DNA from: Sandaracinus amylolyticus
GTDB taxonomy: Bacteria > Myxococcota_A > Polyangia > Polyangiales > Sandaracinaceae
Assembly: GCF_000737325.1 (NCBI RefSeq)
Contig: NZ_CP011125.1
Location: 8,060,001-8,124,000 of the forward strand
Length of the DNA stretch: 64,000 bases
Direction of reading: 5' to 3'
The notes below the pieces were generated by a model. It saw only the letters and a program-made list of their open reading frames with translations, was not told the DNA's origin and did no database searches. Each line of letters begins with the position of its first letter. The stretch's first letter is position 1. The translations under genes and the position numbers were made by a program. This document shows positions 27,646-36,270 of this stretch, one piece after another.

Positions 27646-28671
27646 ATGGAGTACGTCGACATCCGAGGCGTGCCGATCAAGGCGAGCCGGATCGGTCTCG
27701 GGACCTGGGCGATGGGCGGCTATCAGTGGGGCGGCACCGACGACGACGAGTCGGTGCGCACGATCCACGCAGCGCTCGATCTCGGCATCAACCTCATCGA
27801 CACCGCTCCGGCCTACGGCTTCGGCCACTCGGAAGAGGTCGTGGGGCGCGCGATCGCGGAGTACGGCGGTCGTGATCGCGTCGTGATCTCGACCAAGGGC
27901 GGCCTCGAGCGACGCGGCGACAAGCTCTTCCGGAACTCGCGTCGCGACGTGATCCGCACCGAGGTCGAGAACTCGCTCGCGCGGCTGCGCACCGACTACA
28001 TCGATCTGTACTTCGTGCACTGGCCGGATCTCGACACGCCGTACGAGGAGACCGCCGCGGCGCTCGGCGCGCTGCAGAAGGCGGGCAAGATCCGCGGCGT
28101 CGCGGTCTCGAATTATTCGATCGCCGCGATGGAGCGCTTCCACGCGATCACGCCGCTCAGCGCCGCGCAGCCTCCGCTCAACGTCTTCGAGCGCGAGGCG
28201 CTGCGCGACATCATCCCGTGGTGCCGCGAGCGCGGCATCGGGACGCTCACGTACGGCGCGCTCTGTCGAGGTCTCCTCACCGGCACGATCGACGAGAGCA
28301 CGAAGTTCGACGGCGACGATCTCCGCAAGGTCGATCCGAAGCTCGTCGCGCCGCGCGTGTCGCAGTACACCGCGGCCGTGCGCGAGCTCGAGGCGTACGC
28401 GCGACAGCGCTACCAGCGCGGCATCATCCCGCTCGCGATCCGCTGGACGATCGATCAGCCCGGCGTGTCGGTCGCGCTCTGGGGCGCACGACACCCGAGC
28501 GAGCTGTCGCCGGTGATCGACGTCATGGGCTGGCACCTCGACGACGAGGCGCTCTCCGCGATCGATCGGATGCTCAGCAGCACGATCCGCGATCCCGTCG
28601 GGCCCGAGTTCATGGCACCCCCCGAGCGCGCGTCGGGCGCCGACGCGAAGATCCCCGCCGCGCCGATCTGA
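27646..28671 (+). CDS. Aldo/keto reductase
   Basis: A 341-aa (beta/alpha)8 NAD(P)H oxidoreductase. The catalytic tetrad is visible: D in NLIDTAPAYG, Y in the same motif, K in ISTKGG and H in LYFVHWPD. The C-terminal cofactor site appears as WTIDQPGVSVALWGARHPSEL. It is similar to the YghZ/tas-type AKRs. Substrate unknown. It is divergent from the pentose-phosphate dehydrogenase, which could supply NADPH; this link is inference. Confidence 0.92.
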   Translation: MEYVDIRGVPIKASRIGLGTWAMGGYQWGGTDDDESVRTIHAALDLGINLIDTAPAYGFGHSEEVVGRAIAEYGGRDRVVISTKGGLERRGDKLFRNSRRDVIRTEVENSLARLRTDYIDLYFVHWPDLDTPYEETAAALGALQKAGKIRGVAVSNYSIAAMERFHAITPLSAAQPPLNVFEREALRDIIPWCRERGIGTLTYGALCRGLLTGTIDESTKFDGDDLRKVDPKLVAPRVSQYTAAVRELEAYARQRYQRGIIPLAIRWTIDQPGVSVALWGARHPSELSPVIDVMGWHLDDEALSAIDRMLSSTIRDPVGPEFMAPPERASGADAKIPAAPI

Positions 28672-28725
28672 TCGCTCGCTCGCGCGCCGTTGAATGCGCG
28701 AAGCCGACGTCACGTTCGAAGGCGC

Positions 28726-29226
28726 ATGCTTCACCAAGCTCGCTCTTCGTGGCTCGTCTGCTTCGCGCTCATCACCGCATGCTCCAGCAACACACCGCCA
28801 TCGCAGCCGGACGCGTATGTCGAGCCCGATGCGGCCGCGCCGTGTCCGGTCGCCGCGCTCGCCCAGACGCTCGTCGGTCAGCACCTGCGCCAGCGCACGC
28901 CGGGTGATCCCTCGGCGGGTCGCTCGAATTGCCAGCTCTATCGCGCCGACGTGCGCTTCGACGAGTTCGACCCGCACACGTGCACGCTCGTCGGCGCGTG
29001 GGGCTGGATGGGCACGGACGACGCGGGCGTGACGACCGGCGGCGCGTCCAATTTCATCTGCCCGCTCGCGGGCGCCGAGGCTCTCGCGTGCCTCGGAGAA
29101 GACATCGGCACGGCGGGGATCTCGCTCGTCGACATGGGGTTCGTCGTGTCCGAGGAGATGCCGCTGCGGCTCACGATGTGGACCGACACGATCAGCTGCA
29201 TCGACGAGGTCGAGCCGGTGCCCTGA
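28726..29226 (+). CDS. Hypothetical lipoprotein
   Basis: A 166-aa lipoprotein from ATG 28726 with signal peptide and lipobox ITAC (an in-frame TTG 36 bp upstream would only add basic residues). The mature protein starts with a Pro/Asp/Ala linker and contains six further cysteines, suggesting disulfides. No family recognised. Confidence 0.7.
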   Translation: MLHQARSSWLVCFALITACSSNTPPSQPDAYVEPDAAAPCPVAALAQTLVGQHLRQRTPGDPSAGRSNCQLYRADVRFDEFDPHTCTLVGAWGWMGTDDAGVTTGGASNFICPLAGAEALACLGEDIGTAGISLVDMGFVVSEEMPLRLTMWTDTISCIDEVEPVP

Positions 29227-29273
29227 GCGTGAGTACGCAACGCGTGCTCGTGGTCGTGTGATCCGGGACCGAT

Positions 29274-29318
29274 GAGATCCTCCGCCGCCGGCCGTCCAAC
29301 TGGAAAGCGGAGGATCTC
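29274..29318 (+). promoter_or_regulatory. Stem-loop sequestering the ribosome-binding site of the DUF1428 gene
   Basis: GAGATCCTCCGC (29274-29285) and GCGGAGGATCTC (29307-29318) form a perfect 12-bp stem around a 21-nt loop. The 3' arm contains GGAGG, the Shine-Dalgarno sequence, 8 nt before the ATG at 29322. If the stem forms in the mRNA, ribosome access is blocked, as in RNA thermometers or protein/sRNA-controlled leaders. Confidence 0.6.
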
Positions 29319-29321
29319 CCG

Positions 29322-29672
29322 ATGAGCTACGTCGACGGATTCGTGGTCCCGGTGCCGAAGAAGAACCTCGATGCGTATCGCGAGCTCGCGACGCTCGCGC
29401 GCGACGTGTGGAAGGAGTACGGCGCGCTCGACTACCGCGAGTGGATCGCGGACGACGTGCCGATGGGCGAGATCACGTCGTTCCCGCGCAGCGTGCAGCA
29501 GAAGGACGACGAGATCGTGATCTTCTCGTGGATCGTCTACCGCTCGCGCGAGCACCGCGACGAGGTGAACGCGAAGGTGATGGCCGACCCGCGCATGAAG
29601 AGCTCGCCCGAGACGTATCCGTTCGACGCCAAGCGCATGATCTACGGAGGCTTCGCGCCCTTCGTCGAGTGA
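29322..29672 (+). CDS. DUF1428 family protein (YbaA-like)
   Basis: A 116-aa ferredoxin-fold protein matching the DUF1428 family over its full length: MSYVDGFVVPVPKKNLDAYR, FPRSVQQKDDEIVIFSWIVY and MIYGGF near the end. The family is common and structurally related to dimeric alpha/beta-barrel (EthD/YCII-like) proteins; no function is established. Its ribosome-binding site is inside the upstream hairpin. The helicase gene follows 40 bp downstream. Confidence 0.93.
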   Translation: MSYVDGFVVPVPKKNLDAYRELATLARDVWKEYGALDYREWIADDVPMGEITSFPRSVQQKDDEIVIFSWIVYRSREHRDEVNAKVMADPRMKSSPETYPFDAKRMIYGGFAPFVE

Positions 29673-29711
29673 TCGTCATCCCGAGCGCGAGGGCTGCTAG
29701 CTTCCGTCGTG

Positions 29712-31967
29712 ATGGGCGCTTCGGCGCACGATCTCGACACGCCGCTGGTCCTCGCGCTCGGCCCTACCAACACCGGCAAGACGCACCGCGCGGTCACGCG
29801 CATGCTCGAGCACGAGAGCGGCATGATCGGTCTGCCGCTCCGGCTGCTCGCGCGCGAGGTGTACGACCGCGTCAGCCGCGCGGTCGGCGAGAGCCAGGTC
29901 GCGCTCGTGACCGGCGAGGAGAAGCGCGTCCCGCGCGCGCCGCGCTACTGGGTGTGCACCGTCGAGGCGATGCCGCTCGACGTGCCGGTGCACTTCCTCG
30001 CGATCGACGAGATCCAGCTCGCCGCGCACCGCGAGCGCGGGCACGTCTTCACCGATCGACTGCTCCACGCGCGCGGCACGCGCGAGACGTGGCTGCTCGG
30101 CGCCGACACGATGGCGCCGATCCTCCGCGAGCTCCTGCCCGGCGCGCGCCTCGAGCGACAAGCGCGCCTCTCGTCGCTGCGACACGCGGGGCGCAGCGGG
30201 CTCGGAGGGCTCCCGCCGCGCAGCGCGATCGTCGCGTTCAGCGCGGCGGAGGTCTACGAGCTCGCGGCGCGCATGCGGCAGAAGAAGGGCGGCGTCGCGG
30301 TGGTGCTCGGCGCGCTCTCGCCGCGCACCCGCAACGCGCAGGTCGCGCTCTACGAAGCGCGCGAGGTGCAGTACCTCGTCGCGACCGACGCGATCGGGAT
30401 GGGGCTCAACCTCGACGTCGATCACGTCGCGTTCGCGGCGGTCGAGAAGTTCGACGGCCGTGAGCACCGCCCGCTCGAGCCCGCGGAGCTCGGTCAGATC
30501 GCGGGGCGCGCCGGGCGCTATCAGCGCGACGGCACGTTCGGCACGCTCAATCCGCTGCCCGGGCTCTCGGAGAAGCTCGTCGCGCGGCTCGAGGAGCATC
30601 GCTTCCCGCCGGTCACGCGGCTGGTGTGGCGCAGCCCCGAGCTCGACTTCGCATCGATCGACGCGCTGCTCGGTTCGCTCTCGGCGCCCGCGCCGCACCC
30701 GGTGTTCTCGCGCGTCGAGCAGGCCGACGACTTCGACGTGCTGCGCACGTTGTCGGAGCGGCCGCGCGTGCGCGAGCGCGCGACGCACGAAGACGCGGTG
30801 CGCTTGCTCTGGGACGTCTGCCAGATCCCCGATTACCGCAAGCTCACCATCCTCGATCACGCGTCGTTGCTCGAGGAGCTCTTCGTCACGCTCGTCGATC
30901 GCGGGCACCTCGATCCGGGCTGGGTCCTGCGGCACGTGGAGCGCATCGATCGTGTCGAGGGCGAGATCGACGAGCTCACCGCGCGCCTCGCCGCGATCCG
31001 CGTGTGGACGTACGTGAGCCATCAGCGTGCGTGGATCGACGGCAGCCTCGAAGAGCGCGCGCGCGAGGTCGAGGATCGCCTCGGCGACGCGCTCCACGAG
31101 CGCCTGGTCGAGCGCTTCGTCGCGCGGGCGCCGCGCGCGACGTCGATCCCGCGGGCCGAAGAGGCCGCGCGAAAAGGCGGATTCTTCGCGCAGATCGGCG
31201 ACATGCTCGACGACGTGCGCCGCGCCGAGGAGCGCGCGCGCGAGCAGTGGGTGCAGCGCATCGTCGATGCGCCGCACGACGCGTTCGGGATCGACGACGC
31301 GGGGGTCGTGTCGTTCGGCGACGACGAGCTCGGCAACCTGGTCGCGGGGCGCGATCTGCTCTCGCCGCGTGTCGTCGTCGCCGTCGACGACACCATCGGC
31401 GCAGGCGCGAGGTCGCGCATCGAGCGCAGGATGGCCGCCTACGCGCGCGACTTGGTCGCCGAGCTGCTGCGTCCGATCGCGTCCCACGACGCCGAAGGCC
31501 TGGTGCGCGGTGTCTTGTGGCAGCTCGAGCGCGGGCTCGGGACGCTCGACGTCGAGCGCGCGAAGGGCGAGATCGCCGCACTGAGCGACGAGGATCGGAG
31601 CGCGCTCGCCGAGCGCGGTGTCGTCATCGGGCGACGCACGGTGTTCGCGCGCGGACTGCTGAGCGCGGAAGCGCTGCGAGTGCGCGCGCTCCTGGTGCGC
31701 GTGCACCGCGGCGGGAAAGAGCCGAGAGCGCCGATGCGAGGCGCCGTGTCGATCCCGCGGCGTAAAGAGGTCCCGTTCGAGTCGTATCTCGCGGTGGGGC
31801 TCCTCCCGCTCGGCCCGCGCGTCGTGAGGGTCGACATCGTCGAGCGCGTGTTGACGAGGCTCCGAGAGAGCGAGCCCGACGTGCGGAACGAGATCGGCAG
31901 TTGGCTCGGCGTGCGGGATCGAGAGCTCCCGAAGGTCCTGGCCGCGCTCGGAGCGCGCGCCGGATAG
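29712..31967 (+). CDS. SUV3-like superfamily 2 RNA helicase
   Basis: A 751-aa helicase from ATG 29712 (a GTG one codon upstream also possible). N-terminal motor: Walker A GPTNTGKTHRA, motif Ia GLPLRLLAREVYD, VTGEEK, Walker B with DEIQ rather than DEAD/DEAH, then ATDAIGMGLNL and QIAGRAGRY. DEIQ plus GPTNTGKT is the signature of SUV3, the mitochondrial degradosome helicase, and its bacterial relatives. The C-terminal 350 residues are a long helical region with a basic end. It likely unwinds RNA or RNA-DNA duplexes with a nuclease partner, none of which is encoded here. Confidence 0.85.
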   Translation: MGASAHDLDTPLVLALGPTNTGKTHRAVTRMLEHESGMIGLPLRLLAREVYDRVSRAVGESQVALVTGEEKRVPRAPRYWVCTVEAMPLDVPVHFLAIDEIQLAAHRERGHVFTDRLLHARGTRETWLLGADTMAPILRELLPGARLERQARLSSLRHAGRSGLGGLPPRSAIVAFSAAEVYELAARMRQKKGGVAVVLGALSPRTRNAQVALYEAREVQYLVATDAIGMGLNLDVDHVAFAAVEKFDGREHRPLEPAELGQIAGRAGRYQRDGTFGTLNPLPGLSEKLVARLEEHRFPPVTRLVWRSPELDFASIDALLGSLSAPAPHPVFSRVEQADDFDVLRTLSERPRVRERATHEDAVRLLWDVCQIPDYRKLTILDHASLLEELFVTLVDRGHLDPGWVLRHVERIDRVEGEIDELTARLAAIRVWTYVSHQRAWIDGSLEERAREVEDRLGDALHERLVERFVARAPRATSIPRAEEAARKGGFFAQIGDMLDDVRRAEERAREQWVQRIVDAPHDAFGIDDAGVVSFGDDELGNLVAGRDLLSPRVVVAVDDTIGAGARSRIERRMAAYARDLVAELLRPIASHDAEGLVRGVLWQLERGLGTLDVERAKGEIAALSDEDRSALAERGVVIGRRTVFARGLLSAEALRVRALLVRVHRGGKEPRAPMRGAVSIPRRKEVPFESYLAVGLLPLGPRVVRVDIVERVLTRLRESEPDVRNEIGSWLGVRDRELPKVLAALGARAG

Positions 31968-33227
31968 TCATCGTCCGTCGCGCGCTCGCAGCGACGCGTG
32001 CAGGCGGCGCTCGAGGATCGCGCGCTCGAACGGGGGCGCCAGCGCGATGGCCTTCTCGTAGTACGCGATCGCGTCGTCCACGCGGCTCATGCGTCGGTGC
32101 AGATCCGCGTACGTCGCGAGCCACAGGTGCGACTCCCTCAGCCACGTCGGCGGGCGTTGCGCATCCAGCTTCGTCAGCGCCGCGTGCGGGCTCTCGGCGT
32201 ACGAGAGCGCGATCGCGGCGTGCAGCTCGTGCAGCGGCGACGGGTCCATGCGCGCGAGCCGATCGTAGAGCGCGACGATCGCGGCCCAGCGTGTGTCCTC
32301 GAACGTCGGCGCGAAGGCGTGCTCGGCCGCGATCGCCGCCTCGACGTGGTACTTCGACGCGAGGCCGTCGCGCGCCGCGGCGTGGAGCGCGCGCAGCCCG
32401 AGCGCGAGATCGGCGCGATGGTAGCGACGCCGGTCCTGCTCCTCGATCGGCACCGGCAGGCCCTCGTCGTCGGTGCGCGCGTCGCGGCGCGCGTGATGGA
32501 GGTGCATCAGCGCGAGCAGCGCGAGGGCGCTCGCGGACGAATACCTCGGGTGCTCGGCGACCAGACGCCCGAGGCGCAGCGCCTCCTGGCAGAGCTCGAG
32601 GCGGAGCACGCGGTCGCCGCTCGACGCGAAGTACCCCTCGGTGAAGAGCACGTAGATCATCCGCAGCACGGCGTCGGATCGCGCGGGCCACTCGGCCTCC
32701 GAGAGCTCGAGCCGGAGATCGACCTCGCGCAGCCGCTCTCGCGCGCGCTCCCAGCGCTTCTGCACGTTCTCTTCCGAGGTCACGAGCCGCGTCGCGATCT
32801 CGCGCGTCGAGAAGCCACACAGCGTGCGCAGCGCGAACACGATCTGCGACGCGAGCGGGATCGACGGCTCGGCGCACGCGAAGAGCGCGCGCAGCTCGTC
32901 GTCGTGCATGTCGTCGCCGAGGCTCGCGGGCGGCTCGGCGTCGTCGGCTTCGAGCGCCTCGGGCGCGGAGTCGTCGAGGGCGGTGAGCCGTCGCTGTCGG
33001 CGCAGCTCGTCGAGGATGCGGTGGCGCGCCGCGCGATGCAGCCATGCGCGCGCGTTGGGCGGGATGCCGCGCGCGCGCCACGCGATCGTGCCTTCGAGCA
33101 ACGCCTGCGAGAGCCCGTCCTCGACGATCGAGATGCGGTGCGTGCCGAATTCGCGCACCAGCGTCGCGACCAGACGACCGTACTCGTGTCGCAGCACGAG
33201 CTCGATCGTCTGGTGCGGCTCCGTCAC
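31968..33227 (-). CDS. ECF42-type RNA polymerase sigma factor with C-terminal TPR-like domain (DUF6596)
   Basis: A 419-aa sigma factor from GTG 33227. Sigma region 2 covers ~residues 10-75 (LVATLVREFGTHRISIVEDGLSQAL, ARAWLHRAARHRILDELRR) and region 4 ~115-175 (LALRTLCGFSTREIATRLVTSEENVQKRW). The remaining 240 residues are helical repeats typical of this class, which lacks an anti-sigma factor and uses the C-terminal domain for control. The YCII gene lies 6 bp upstream on the same strand, the usual arrangement for this ECF group. Confidence 0.93.
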   Translation of the reverse strand: MTEPHQTIELVLRHEYGRLVATLVREFGTHRISIVEDGLSQALLEGTIAWRARGIPPNARAWLHRAARHRILDELRRQRRLTALDDSAPEALEADDAEPPASLGDDMHDDELRALFACAEPSIPLASQIVFALRTLCGFSTREIATRLVTSEENVQKRWERARERLREVDLRLELSEAEWPARSDAVLRMIYVLFTEGYFASSGDRVLRLELCQEALRLGRLVAEHPRYSSASALALLALMHLHHARRDARTDDEGLPVPIEEQDRRRYHRADLALGLRALHAAARDGLASKYHVEAAIAAEHAFAPTFEDTRWAAIVALYDRLARMDPSPLHELHAAIALSYAESPHAALTKLDAQRPPTWLRESHLWLATYADLHRRMSRVDDAIAYYEKAIALAPPFERAILERRLHASLRARDGR

Positions 33228-33233
33228 GGACGC

Positions 33234-33572
33234 TCAGTATCCCGCGAGCTCGCGGACCTCGATGCTCGCGCCGGGCGCGAACAGGATCGGACACGCGCGC
33301 GCGACCACCATCGCAGCGTCGTAGTCCGCGGCGGCCACGATCGAGTAGCCGGACACGATCTCCTTGGACTCGATGGTCGGTCCGTCCGTCACGACGCCGG
33401 ACTTGATGCTGCGTCCGGTGGGCAGCAGGCCGTCGCCCACGTCGAGGATCGACGGGAACTTCTCCTTCCACTGGTGCCACTGTGCGAGCACCGCCTGCAT
33501 CTCCTCGGGGGACGGCTGCTGCTCCTCGAGGGCCAGCGGGTTGCGGTAGATGAGCAGGAATTTCTTGGTCAT
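33234..33572 (-). CDS. YCII/DGPF-domain protein, partner of the ECF sigma factor
   Basis: A 112-aa protein from ATG 33572 with GAAAGGA 8 nt upstream. It shows the YCII/DGPF family pattern: KFLLIYRNP, a central TDGPTIESKEIVSGYSIVAA and an EVREL end. Genes of this family sit next to ECF42-type sigma factors in many genomes and may be their regulators or targets. First gene of the two-gene operon. Confidence 0.93.
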   Translation of the reverse strand: MTKKFLLIYRNPLALEEQQPSPEEMQAVLAQWHQWKEKFPSILDVGDGLLPTGRSIKSGVVTDGPTIESKEIVSGYSIVAAADYDAAMVVARACPILFAPGASIEVRELAGY

Positions 33573-33673
33573 CACGGGTCCTTTCGTTCGGGGCTCGTCG
33601 GCCCTTCCCCCGGATAGCGAACGACGATGCCCCGTTCCGACACCCGCACGATCTTTTTTTTCGCCCCCCTCGC

Positions 33674-35257
33674 TCACTCGCAGAGACCGCGGATCACGCC
33701 GTAGCCGCCGGGGATGAAGAAGTCGGTGCCCGGCCGCATGCCGAACGCGTCGCACACGGTCGCGACCAGGTCCGCGGAGCGCGGCGGGCGCATCGCGGAC
33801 GCGCCGTCCTCCTCGGCGATCTCGACAGGGAGCCCGTCGGTCGACGGCAGCGCGTATCCGCCGATCTGGCGATTGCCCGCGATGCCGCCGCCCGAGAGCA
33901 CCACGCTCGTCATCGAGTGGTGATCGTCGCCGAAGCTCCAGCCGTCCGCGGACTCCTGGCTCGGTCCGCGCGGCCAGGTGCGGCCGAACTCGCTCTGCAC
34001 GACGACGAGCGTGTCGTCGTAGAGCGAGCGCCCCGCGCGATCCGGCGACGGCGTCGCCTGCAGCTCGCCCATCAGCTGAGCGATCATGTCGAGCTGTGCG
34101 CGCGTCGCGGCCACTGCGCTGTAGAGCGACGCGCCGTTGTGGAAGTCGTAGTAGCGCTCGGGGAGGCTCGCGTAGACCGCGCTCGTCACGTTGCTCTTCA
34201 GCAGACGCAGGATCCACTCGCAGCTCGCGCTCATGTCGATGCGCCCGTTCGCGAGGCCGAACGTGAAGTCGAAGTGGCCGAACGCGCGCAGGTGATCGGG
34301 CACCGCGTGGGTGACCGGCGTGACCGCCTCGACCGCGCTGACCACGTCGTTCGCGAGGGTGCGGCTCACCGCGACGTAGCTGCCGTGGATCTGCTCGAGC
34401 GTGCTCGCCGTCGCGCCGCGCGCCCGCGCACCGAGCCTTCGCGCGCGCTCGAGCGCCCACGCGTCGGGCCCGGTGAGCCCGATCTCGCCGTGCGTGCCGG
34501 TTCCGTCGAACGTCGCCACGTCGGTCGGTGTGCGCGCGTCGCAGTCGCGCCAGCGGCGGTGTCGATCCGCCTCCGACGAGAAGAGCTGCGCGAGCGACTG
34601 GATGCTCGGCACCACGGCGGGTGCGGCTTGCGCGGGCAGGCCCGGCGCGAGCGGCACACCGCTCGAGTTGATCGCGACGCACGGGATCGGCCGCGTCGAC
34701 GCGAAGCGCGCGTGGAGGTGGTTCGCGACCGTCGAGAGCATCGCGGGCGCGCGATAGGACTCGCCCGCGACTCCGCACATCGCCGAGACGTACGCGGCCG
34801 AGTGCGCGAAGGTGCCTTGATCGATGCCGTGGATCACCGCGGTCGAGGGCCCGAGCCCGTAGTGGATCCAGCTGTATCCCATCGGGCTCGCGCGATATCC
34901 GTCGCGATCACCGGGGTCCGCGACGTTCCAGTTGCGGCCCATGCGCAGCGGCGCGAACCCGCCCGAGTCGCCGTCGAGGGTGACCATCTCGGAGGGCGTG
35001 AAGAAGATCGGCTCACCGCTCGCGCTCCCCGGCGGCGGGATCGTGCGCGTGATCTCGTCGTCGCTCATCGGCACGAAGATCGGATAGAAGCGCACGCCGC
35101 CCGGCAGGTAGAGCACGAGCAATCGAGTCGGGCCCTCGTCGGTCGTGCACGCGCGGGCGCGCGACGGCTCGAGGAACGAGAAGCGCTCGAGCAGCGCGAG
35201 CTGGGCGGCGCCGAGCGACGCGGCGAGCAGCGTGCGGCGGGACATCTTGGAGGTCAT
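33674..35257 (-). CDS. DUF1501 family exported protein
   Basis: A 527-aa protein from ATG 35257 with GGAG 6 nt upstream. The N-terminus MTSKMSRRTLLAAS has a twin-arginine-like pair and a hydrophobic segment, suggesting export. The C-terminal half carries the DUF1501 signature DDTLVVVQSEFGRTW followed by GDDHHS, a region distantly related to sulfatases/alkaline phosphatases. DUF1501 genes commonly pair with DUF1549/1587/1588-type cytochrome-like genes, as here. Last gene of the operon, 12 bp after the CxxCH gene. Confidence 0.88.
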   Translation of the reverse strand: MTSKMSRRTLLAASLGAAQLALLERFSFLEPSRARACTTDEGPTRLLVLYLPGGVRFYPIFVPMSDDEITRTIPPPGSASGEPIFFTPSEMVTLDGDSGGFAPLRMGRNWNVADPGDRDGYRASPMGYSWIHYGLGPSTAVIHGIDQGTFAHSAAYVSAMCGVAGESYRAPAMLSTVANHLHARFASTRPIPCVAINSSGVPLAPGLPAQAAPAVVPSIQSLAQLFSSEADRHRRWRDCDARTPTDVATFDGTGTHGEIGLTGPDAWALERARRLGARARGATASTLEQIHGSYVAVSRTLANDVVSAVEAVTPVTHAVPDHLRAFGHFDFTFGLANGRIDMSASCEWILRLLKSNVTSAVYASLPERYYDFHNGASLYSAVAATRAQLDMIAQLMGELQATPSPDRAGRSLYDDTLVVVQSEFGRTWPRGPSQESADGWSFGDDHHSMTSVVLSGGGIAGNRQIGGYALPSTDGLPVEIAEEDGASAMRPPRSADLVATVCDAFGMRPGTDFFIPGGYGVIRGLCE

Positions 35258-35268
35258 CGGATCTCCGA

Positions 35269-36270
35269 TCAGAAGGTGACGAAGAGCGGATCGCGGATCA
35301 GCGCGGTGCAGACGTCGGTCCACGCGGCGCGCGGGCTCGTCGCCTCGGCGGGCGCGTAGACCTGCGTGAAGAGCGCGTCGATCTCCGCGGCGTCCGGCGG
35401 CGTGTGAAGGAATCGACGATAGAGGTGCTCGAGGTTGCGTCGCACGTCGGGCTCGGCCTCGGGCAGGCGCGCATCGCGCGTCGCGTGCACGAAGAACAGC
35501 GGCTCGCTGCGCTCGACCGCGAGCGAGCACGCGCCCTGCGCGAGCTGCGTCAGCGTGAGCAGCGACGAGGGCGACCACGCGCCCTCGGGCGGTCGCTGCT
35601 GGAGATAGCTCGGCCCGCCGAGCATCAGATAGACCTGCCGGCGCTGGCCGTCGTTGTAGTCGATGCCGCTCGGCGAGTCGGGCGAGAGCGGCGCCATCCC
35701 GTCGACGCGCAGCAGCGGCGGGACACCCGCGCTCGGCGCCTGCCCGAGCGCCACCTCGATCGCGTTGATCACCTCGTCGGCCGAGAGGCGGCGCGTGGCG
35801 ACCGCCTCGCGATCCGGGCCGCTGCGCGAGGGATCGGGCGGCGGCAGCGACGTGATCCACGCGCGGATCGCGTCCATGCCGATCGCGGTCTCGCCGCGCG
35901 CGGCGAGCGTCGCGAAGTCGTCGCCCGCGAGCGGCATCTGCGGGTACGCGCCGGTGCCGCGGCCCTCGAGCATCGCGACGAGCGCGCTCGCCTCGGGATC
36001 GCCGGCGACGACGTAGCGCTCGTCGTACGCGAGCAGATCCTCGAACGCGACGACGCTCGCGAAGAACGGGCGCGACGCGCCCGCGCCGTGGCACCCCGCG
36101 CACGACGGAGAGAGCGCCTCGAACATCGCGGCGTTGCCCTCGCTCGGTCCGCAGGGGAGAGCCTCGGTCGTGGCGCGCGCGCCCTCGCCCGCGCAGCCGA
36201 GCACCAGAGTCATCATCACGAGGGTGCCAGTCGCGGACTGGCACGCTCGATTCCGGACTGCCGCGCTCAC
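35269..36270 (-). CDS. Exported CxxCH (cytochrome c-like) protein, DUF1587/1592-like
   Basis: A 333-aa protein. The GTG at 36270 overlaps the upstream TGA as GTGA and has GGAGGGG just upstream. A hydrophobic stretch ends in VLGC, a lipobox. One heme-attachment motif CAGCH lies in a cytochrome-c-like N-terminal region (YVVAGDPEASALVAMLEGRGTGAYPQMP). The following RRLSADEVINAIEVALG resembles the DUF1587 module. The protein is probably a periplasmic, lipid-anchored heme protein working with its two operon partners. Confidence 0.82.
   Translation of the reverse strand: MSAAVRNRACQSATGTLVMMTLVLGCAGEGARATTEALPCGPSEGNAAMFEALSPSCAGCHGAGASRPFFASVVAFEDLLAYDERYVVAGDPEASALVAMLEGRGTGAYPQMPLAGDDFATLAARGETAIGMDAIRAWITSLPPPDPSRSGPDREAVATRRLSADEVINAIEVALGQAPSAGVPPLLRVDGMAPLSPDSPSGIDYNDGQRRQVYLMLGGPSYLQQRPPEGAWSPSSLLTLTQLAQGACSLAVERSEPLFFVHATRDARLPEAEPDVRRNLEHLYRRFLHTPPDAAEIDALFTQVYAPAEATSPRAAWTDVCTALIRDPLFVTF

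Noticed and set aside
33654-33661. T8 tract as an intrinsic terminator
   Set aside because: No stable G+C stem precedes it on the plus strand and no plus-strand gene ends nearby; on the minus strand it is an A-tract. Left as an unexplained homopolymer upstream of the YCII gene.
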